Shown in pieces: positions 59,022-64,000 of a DNA stretch of 64,000 nucleotides. The stretch lies in contig NZ_ATUT01000002.1 of NCBI RefSeq assembly GCF_000420345.1, positions 62,001-126,000 on the forward strand, in the 5' to 3' direction. The translations under genes and the position numbers were made by a program. Each line of letters begins with the position of its first letter. The stretch's first letter is position 1. The notes below the pieces were generated by a model. The model ran no database searches. It had not been told where the DNA came from and worked only from the letters and a program-made list of their open reading frames with translations. Source of the DNA: Faecalicoccus pleomorphus DSM 20574 (GTDB lineage Bacteria; Bacillota_I; Bacilli_A; Erysipelotrichales; Erysipelotrichaceae).

Positions 59022-59029
59022 ACCAAAAG

Positions 59030-59057
59030 GAAGAGCAAGCCTTTCGACTTGCTCTTC
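59030..59057 (+). terminator. Intercistronic hairpin between oppA and oppB (partial terminator or stabiliser)
   Basis: Perfect 10-bp stem GAAGAGCAAG/CTTGCTCTTC with an 8-nt loop and only a short T tract (TATTTAT). Such structures after binding-protein genes raise the level of that protein relative to the permeases. Confidence 0.65.
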
Positions 59058-59082
59058 TATTTATACGTAAGGAGGCAATCTA

Positions 59083-60066
59083 ATGATTAAATATATACTT
59101 AAGCGACTCTTGGTCTTGTTACCGGTATTGTTGGTGATATCCATCGTGATTTTTGGCACCGTTAAGGCTATGCCGGGAGATGAAGTCACCGCCTATTTTG
59201 GAGCCGGTTCCAGGGCAACCGAAGAACAGCGGGATCAGGTTCGTGAAAAATTAGGGTTAGATAAAAGTCTTCCCGAACAATATGTTCGGTGGTTAGGACG
59301 TGTTGTAACCGGTGATTTAGGAAATTCGGTTTCGTTAAAAAAGCCGGTTGCGGATGTAATTGGACCTTATGTATGGAATACGTTTTATCTCAATGCACTT
59401 TCTTTAATCATTGCGCTATTATTCGCTATCCCTATAGGCATACGACAAGCCGTTAAAAAGGGGTCTTTTTTTGATAATTTCTGGTCCGTATTTTCACTGT
59501 TAGGAATTTCTGTACCGACTTTCTTTTTCGCAATGCTTCTAATTTTCTTTGTCGGTAATAATATTCCAGGCATGCCGATCAATGGTATGTATGATCCGAT
59601 GTTGAAATCCTTTGGATATGCATCTGTTTTTCAAATGATTGGTGATGTGGCTGTTCACTCAATTTTACCGGTGACGGTTTTGGCCTTTAGCAATTTTGCC
59701 ACGTTTTCGCGGTATGTGCGTAACTCCATGGTGGAAGTCATTAACATGGATTACATTCGCACAGCGCGTTCGAAAGGGTTGAAAGAAAAAGTTGTCATTT
59801 ATCGGCATGCGTTTAAAAATGCGCGCATTCCTCTTGTAACATTGTTGGGATTATATATTCCTTCTCTGTTTTCAGGTGCCGTTATTTTGGAAACAGTCTT
59901 TGTTTGGCCGGGCATTGGAAAGATTTTGATTGATTCAATCAATAATCGTGATACTTCCTTGGCGATGGCCTGTTTGATTTTTAGTGCTGTCTTAATGGTC
60001 TTGGGAAATTTATTAGCCGATATTGCGTATTCCTTTGTCGATCCAAGAATCAAAGTAGAGGATTAG
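59083..60066 (+). CDS. oppB: Oligopeptide ABC transporter permease OppB
   Basis: A 327-residue permease with six membrane segments. It begins MIKYILKRLLVLLPVLLVIS, typical of OppB/DppB, and has GSRATEEQRDQVREKLGLDKSLPEQYVRWL and the EAA-type cytosolic loop with RTARSKGLKEKVVIYRHAFKNA. It forms the membrane channel with OppC. AAGGAGG precedes the ATG. oppC follows after 10 bases. Confidence 0.94.
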   Translation: MIKYILKRLLVLLPVLLVISIVIFGTVKAMPGDEVTAYFGAGSRATEEQRDQVREKLGLDKSLPEQYVRWLGRVVTGDLGNSVSLKKPVADVIGPYVWNTFYLNALSLIIALLFAIPIGIRQAVKKGSFFDNFWSVFSLLGISVPTFFFAMLLIFFVGNNIPGMPINGMYDPMLKSFGYASVFQMIGDVAVHSILPVTVLAFSNFATFSRYVRNSMVEVINMDYIRTARSKGLKEKVVIYRHAFKNARIPLVTLLGLYIPSLFSGAVILETVFVWPGIGKILIDSINNRDTSLAMACLIFSAVLMVLGNLLADIAYSFVDPRIKVED

Positions 60067-60076
60067 AGGTGTTGGT

Positions 60077-60988
60077 ATGAAGAAAAAACAAAATATCATT
60101 TTAGAAAATGGAGAACATATCGATGTCGTAGGTCCCTGGACTCTGGCATGGCGTCGCTTTAAGGCCAATCGAATCGCAATGGCAGGTTTGATTATCTTTT
60201 TAGTCATTCTGGTATCTGTAATTCTTGTACCGATCATTCTGGGAATCGATGTCAATGACTATGACTTGTCCAGTACGAATTTAGCACCAAGTGCACAACA
60301 TCTTCTGGGAACTGATAAACAAGGACGTGATGTATTCTTTCGTTTGTTTCTGGGGGGAAGAATTTCCATCTTTGTTGGGGTATTGGCAGCTGCTTTTACA
60401 GTAATTTTAGGTTCTATTGTCGGTGGTGTGGCTGGTTTCTACGGAGGGCGTATTGATAATTTATTGATGCGTTTTACCGAAGTCGTTTATTCTTTACCTT
60501 TTATTCCCATGATTTTAGCAGTTTCTTTTATTATGTTGTGGGTGCCGCAGGAACAAAAACTACTAGTCGTCGCTTTGATCATTGGAGCGCTTTCCTGGCC
60601 GGGTCTGGCAAGGCTGGTACGAGGACAGATCTTAACTTTGCGGGAACAAGAATTTATGCAGGCTTGTGAGGCCTTAGGCTTTTCAGATTTTTCTAAGATC
60701 TTTAAGCATTTGATGCCGAATGTATTCTCATTGATCATTGTCAATGCGACTCTGGGAATGGCCAGTGCCATCTTGACTGAAGCCGGTCTCTCCTTTTTAG
60801 GGATGGGGGTACAGGCGCCGACACCAAGCTGGGGAAACTTGATGAATCTGGCAAGGGAATCACAGATCTTTTTGAACTATCCGTGGCAATGGGCACCGGC
60901 AGGAATTATGTGTCTTTTGACGGTTGTTTCAATTAATTTGATCGGTGAAGGAATACGAGATGCCTTCGATCCTAAGGCGTTACGATAG
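60077..60988 (+). CDS. oppC: Oligopeptide ABC transporter permease OppC
   Basis: A 303-residue permease. It has an N-terminal cytosolic helix and first segment (WRRFKANRIAMAGLIIFLVI), HLLGTDKQGRDVFFRLFLGGRISIFVG, and the EAA loop with QACEALGFSDFSKIFKHLMPN. This is the normal OppC/DppC layout. It pairs with OppB. The ribosome site GAGGTGTTG is moderate, 10 bases after oppB. Confidence 0.94.
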   Translation: MKKKQNIILENGEHIDVVGPWTLAWRRFKANRIAMAGLIIFLVILVSVILVPIILGIDVNDYDLSSTNLAPSAQHLLGTDKQGRDVFFRLFLGGRISIFVGVLAAAFTVILGSIVGGVAGFYGGRIDNLLMRFTEVVYSLPFIPMILAVSFIMLWVPQEQKLLVVALIIGALSWPGLARLVRGQILTLREQEFMQACEALGFSDFSKIFKHLMPNVFSLIIVNATLGMASAILTEAGLSFLGMGVQAPTPSWGNLMNLARESQIFLNYPWQWAPAGIMCLLTVVSINLIGEGIRDAFDPKALR

Positions 60989-60997
60989 GAGGTTTGT

Positions 60998-62017
60998 ATG
61001 TCCATAAATAAAAAAGTTTTAAAAGTAGAAGATCTTCGTATCTACTTTCATACAAAAAGCGGGGATGCCAAAGCGGTCGATGGCAATCACTTTACCATGT
61101 ATGAGAATGAAACGCTGGCCATTGTCGGAGAATCCGGTTGTGGTAAATCGGTGACGGCCATGTCCATTTTAGGTTTGGTCGATAAGCCAGGTGAGATCAT
61201 GCCGGGCTCTAAGATCATGTATACCGGCAATGTACCGGAGAATGCAGAGGGGCTCAATTTAGCACAGGCCAGCGATGAACAGATTCGTGAGATTCGCGGT
61301 AATGAGATTTCTATGATCTTTCAGGAGCCTATGTCCTCTTTAAACCCTGTGATCACGGTGGGCGATCAGATTACTGAAAATATTATGACCCATGAGGATG
61401 TAGATGCCAAAGCGGCACGAGAACGTGCCATCGAGCTATTAAGTGAGGTAGGAATCAGCCGTCCGGAAAAAGTAGTCGACAACTATCCATTCCAGCTCTC
61501 CGGTGGTATGTGCCAGCGTGTCATGATTGCGATGGCACTCTCGTGCAAGCCAAAACTGTTGATTGCCGATGAACCAACTACGGCGCTGGATGTAACCATT
61601 CAGGCACAGATTTTATCTTTGATGAATCGTTTAAAGGAAAAGACAGGAACTTCCATCATGTTGATTACCCATGATCTGGGGGTTGTGGCACAAGTAGCGG
61701 ATCATGTCAATGTAATGTATGCCGGTAAGGTGGTTGAAAGTGCACCGGTCAATGAGTTGTTTGAAAACCCGAAACATCCTTATACGATCGGCTTGATGAA
61801 ATCCATGCCAAGTCTGGCGGATAAAGAAGAACGACTCTCAACGATTGAAGGTTCGGTTCCAAATTCTTTGTATTTGCCAAAGGGCTGTTATTTTGCGGAT
61901 CGTTGTCCTTTTGCGATGGAAAAATGTAAAGCAGAACAACCGAGTGATACAAAGATAAAGAGTCGCCATCATGTATGGTGCTTCTTACATGAGGAGGAAG
62001 ATCATGCCGGAAAGTAA
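60998..62017 (+). CDS. oppD: Oligopeptide ABC transporter ATPase OppD
   Basis: A 339-residue ABC ATPase: Walker [14 protein letters not shown]-loop [12 protein letters not shown], signature [15 protein letters not shown] and Walker [14 protein letters not shown]. The C-terminal oligopeptide-transporter extension carries Cys ([15 protein letters not shown]) of the [4Fe-4S]-like type. It powers peptide uptake with OppF. It starts 9 bases after oppC with AGGAGG and overlaps oppF by 14 bases. Confidence 0.95.
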   Translation: MSINKKVLKVEDLRIYFHTKSGDAKAVDGNHFTMYENETLAIVGESGCGKSVTAMSILGLVDKPGEIMPGSKIMYTGNVPENAEGLNLAQASDEQIREIRGNEISMIFQEPMSSLNPVITVGDQITENIMTHEDVDAKAARERAIELLSEVGISRPEKVVDNYPFQLSGGMCQRVMIAMALSCKPKLLIADEPTTALDVTIQAQILSLMNRLKEKTGTSIMLITHDLGVVAQVADHVNVMYAGKVVESAPVNELFENPKHPYTIGLMKSMPSLADKEERLSTIEGSVPNSLYLPKGCYFADRCPFAMEKCKAEQPSDTKIKSRHHVWCFLHEEEDHAGK

Positions 62018-62990
62018 AAAAATCTTAGAAGTTAAAAATTTGAAGAAATATTTTCCCATTAAAAAAGGAAAGTATAAAGAAGGACAACCAGCCGTCAAAG
62101 CGGTGGATGATATTACCTTTGATCTTTATGAAGGCGAAACCTTAGGATTGGTTGGGGAATCCGGCTGTGGAAAATCCACACTGGGTCGTACGATTTTACG
62201 CTTATATGAGCCGACCGGCGGTCGGGTTTTATTCCGTGAAGAGGATATTTCCAAGAAGAATAAAAAAGAGATGCGTAAGTTGCGAGAAGATATGCAGATC
62301 ATCTTTCAGGACCCGTATTCTTCCTTAAATCCGCGTATGAATGTGTTTAATATTTTGGCAGAACCTTTGTTGGCACATGGCATCTTTAAGCGAGGGCCCG
62401 AGCTGGAAGCCTATGTCAAAGATCTGATGGATCGATGTGGGCTGCCAAGCTATTACTGTTATCGATATCCCCATCAATTTTCAGGAGGGCAAAGACAACG
62501 TATCGGTATTGCGCGTTCTTTGGCGTTAAATCCAAGTTTTGTGGTTTGTGATGAACCTGTCAGTGCCTTGGATGTATCCATACAGTCACAGATCATCAAC
62601 CTGATGAAAGATATGCAGGAAGAAAAGAAGATTTCGTATATCTTTATCAGTCATGACCTTTCCGTTGTGAAACATATTTCCGATCGTGTTGGAGTGATGT
62701 ATTTAGGCTCTATGGTGGAATTAGCAGATAAAGAGGTGTTGTATCAAAACCCGCAGCATCCATATACAAAGGCCTTGATTGCGGCCATACCGATTCCGGA
62801 TCCTAAAAAGCGTAAAGAACTCAGTGTCATTCAGGGGGAAATCCCCAGCAACGTCAATATTCCAAGCGGCTGTAAATTCCATCCGCGCTGTCCTTTTGCC
62901 AAGGATATCTGCAAACAGAAGGAGCCGGCGTATCGCGAGATTCAAAAGAATCATTTTGTCCGTTGTCATTTTGCGGGAGAATTTGAATGA
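62004..62990 (+). CDS. oppF: Oligopeptide ABC transporter ATPase OppF
   Basis: A 328-residue ABC ATPase: Walker [15 protein letters not shown]-loop IIFQDPYSSLNPRM, signature FSGGQRQRIGIARSL and Walker B VVCDEPVSALDVS, with the C-terminal CKFHPRCPFAKDIC block. Second nucleotide-binding subunit of the Opp transporter. GAGGAGG supports the ATG at 62004, inside the oppD end. It overlaps the next small gene by four bases. Confidence 0.95.
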   Translation: MPESKKILEVKNLKKYFPIKKGKYKEGQPAVKAVDDITFDLYEGETLGLVGESGCGKSTLGRTILRLYEPTGGRVLFREEDISKKNKKEMRKLREDMQIIFQDPYSSLNPRMNVFNILAEPLLAHGIFKRGPELEAYVKDLMDRCGLPSYYCYRYPHQFSGGQRQRIGIARSLALNPSFVVCDEPVSALDVSIQSQIINLMKDMQEEKKISYIFISHDLSVVKHISDRVGVMYLGSMVELADKEVLYQNPQHPYTKALIAAIPIPDPKKRKELSVIQGEIPSNVNIPSGCKFHPRCPFAKDICKQKEPAYREIQKNHFVRCHFAGEFE

Positions 62991-63175
62991 ATGGGCGTGA
63001 GCGATTCCGTTCGATTTTTAAAAAGAAAGAGATAAAACCGGACGCCTATACCAACCTTGAAAAAGGCGATAGGATGGCCCTAATGATTGCGGCGCTGAGT
63101 GTGTTTGGACCGATTCTTTTGTTGGGAATTGGAATTCTGGCTTTATTTATTTGGGGCTGGAATGCATTTTTTTGA
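62987..63175 (+). CDS. Small single-pass membrane protein after oppF
   Basis: A 62-residue protein with a basic N-terminal half (RERFRSIFKKKEIK) and one C-terminal membrane segment (about residues 34-58, ending WGWNAFF). No family recognised. The ATGA overlap with oppF and the 11-base gap to the peptidase gene place it in the opp operon. It could be a small accessory of the transporter, but there is no direct evidence. Confidence 0.6.
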   Translation: MNGRERFRSIFKKKEIKPDAYTNLEKGDRMALMIAALSVFGPILLLGIGILALFIWGWNAFF

Positions 63176-63186
63176 AAGGAGAAGTT

Positions 63187-64000
63187 ATGCAGTTTCAAGA
63201 ATATGCGTATCAACATATGGATGCGCTCTCATTACAGAAACAATTATCAGAGCTTGCCGAACAGATACAGCAGGCCAAAACTATAGAGCAAGTACAAGAT
63301 TGTATCAAAAAAGTTGATACGATTCGTCGTTTTGTGGCAACACAGGTATCACTGGTTGAAATTCGTCATACCGTTGATACCAAAGATGCTTACTATACGA
63401 AAGAACAAGAATATTTGGATACGGTATTGCCGGAATTGGAAAAAGATTATGAAAAAATTAATCGTGCGCTTTTAGAAAGTACTTTTTTAGACGATCTGAA
63501 ACAAAGACTGCCGGAGACATTCTTTCTTCAAAAGGAAATGGATCTAAAAGCTTTTGATCCGATCATTATAGAAGATATGCAGGAAGAGAATCGTCTGATG
63601 ACAAAATATCAGGCTTTAATTGCCAGTGCCGAAATTCCCTTTGATGGTGAAATCTATAATCTATCCAGTTTGGAAGTTAAGACCAATTCTTCCGATCGAC
63701 AAGTTCGTAAACGCGCTTTACAGGCCTATTGGAACTGGTTTGAACAACACGAAGAAGAAGTTGCACAAATTTTTGATCAGATGATCAAGGTCCGTACACG
63801 TATGGCACAAAAGCTGAGATATGATAATTTTATTGCATTAGGTTATGCTCGTATGCATCGCTATGACTATGACCAAGAAGATGTAGCCAAGTATCGCCGT
63901 CAGGTTTTAGAGGATGTCGTGCCTTTATGCAGTGCTTTGTACAAGCGCCAACAAAAACGTTTAGGCTATGATACCTTACATGCCTGGGATGAAAAGGTAG
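63187..64000 (+). CDS. pepF: M3-family oligoendopeptidase F-like peptidase, 5' part
   Basis: The first 271 codons of a gene that runs off the right edge. After AAAGGAGAAG the ATG opens MQFQEYAYQHMDALSLQ. The region includes the helical M3 N-terminal domain: AEIPFDGEIYNLSSLEV, RQVRKRALQAYWNWFEQHEEEVAQIFDQMIKVRTRMAQKL and FIALGYARMHRYDYDQEDV. These match PepF-type oligoendopeptidases. The HEXXH zinc motif would lie beyond the window. Placed after the opp genes, it would break down imported oligopeptides in the cytosol. Confidence 0.88.
   Translation, partial: MQFQEYAYQHMDALSLQKQLSELAEQIQQAKTIEQVQDCIKKVDTIRRFVATQVSLVEIRHTVDTKDAYYTKEQEYLDTVLPELEKDYEKINRALLESTFLDDLKQRLPETFFLQKEMDLKAFDPIIIEDMQEENRLMTKYQALIASAEIPFDGEIYNLSSLEVKTNSSDRQVRKRALQAYWNWFEQHEEEVAQIFDQMIKVRTRMAQKLRYDNFIALGYARMHRYDYDQEDVAKYRRQVLEDVVPLCSALYKRQQKRLGYDTLHAWDEKV

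Noticed and set aside
1-64000. CRISPR arrays, insertion sequences, prophage
   Set aside because: No regularly spaced direct repeats, transposase genes with inverted repeats or phage genes were seen; the only mobile-type trace is the Rpn pseudogene.

Overview
The window reads as a chromosome segment of a low-to-mid G+C anaerobic Firmicute. The best fit is the class Erysipelotrichia (gut-type), but this rests on gene style and is an inference. Supporting signs: strong GGAGG ribosome sites, a Bacillota-type infC-rpmI-rplT operon, the cysS-mrnC-rlmB-sigma gene order, clostridial glgC-glgD-glgA, a group B [FeFe] hydrogenase, a superoxide reductase-type protein, and no respiratory genes. There is one tRNA, no rRNA, no CRISPR array and no intact insertion sequence. 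Genes are dense and mostly co-oriented (+), with intrinsic terminators after most units. Several terminators overlap the stop codon of the gene they end.

Layout. 1-3.2 kb: a truncated gene end, a small membrane protein, tRNA-Lys (minus), a membrane-anchored glycerophosphodiesterase, and DUF2200 and DUF1801 proteins. 3.27-4.6 kb: attenuated leader and infC-rpmI-rplT, with infC probably starting at ATC. 4.8-6.7 kb: a secreted SHIRT-repeat surface protein with an unusual C-terminal sorting-like signal. 6.8-11.9 kb: an iron locus with an NrdI-like flavodoxin, DUF3793 protein, a DtxR-family regulator, feoA-feoA-feoB, a FeoB-associated Cys-rich peptide and an HMA protein. Three promoters here share one architecture with GTTAG/CTAAC half-sites about one helical turn apart. 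One of them drives about 360 nt of non-coding but strongly structured sequence ending in a terminator just before the regulator gene. This is the best candidate for something undescribed in the window.

12-21 kb: a DUF2812 protein, TetR plus oleate hydratase, M48 protease, C_GCAxxG_C_C protein, GNAT, methyltransferase, and htpG behind two CIRCE-like operators. 21-31 kb: MATE exporter, HAD, RlmD-type methyltransferase, LysR, a MetE-like protein, YdcF-like protein, DUF1905, [FeFe] hydrogenase (minus), HAD and an RluA-type pseudouridine synthase. 31-40 kb: cation/proton antiporter, lipoprotein cyclophilin, a degenerate prepilin-peptidase-like protein, a second RluA-type enzyme (minus), desulfoferrodoxin, ClC channel, and a fused ABC/FtsX transporter. 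40-44.6 kb: glycogen synthesis genes glgC-glgD-glgA with a DUF523 gene, then a stand-alone HPr.

44.8-48.1 kb: a DUF969-DUF979-pcp-unknown-GGCT operon that looks devoted to 5-oxoproline (pyroglutamate) chemistry. 48-53.5 kb: phosphoglucomutase, an aminotransferase/Lrp pair (minus), gapA, and a frameshifted Rpn-family pseudogene. 53.7-57 kb: a 52-residue acidic protein, cysS-mrnC-rlmB and a sigma-H-like factor. 57-64 kb: an oligopeptide ABC transporter (oppABCDF), a small membrane protein and the start of an oligoendopeptidase F-like gene, together a peptide uptake and breakdown unit.
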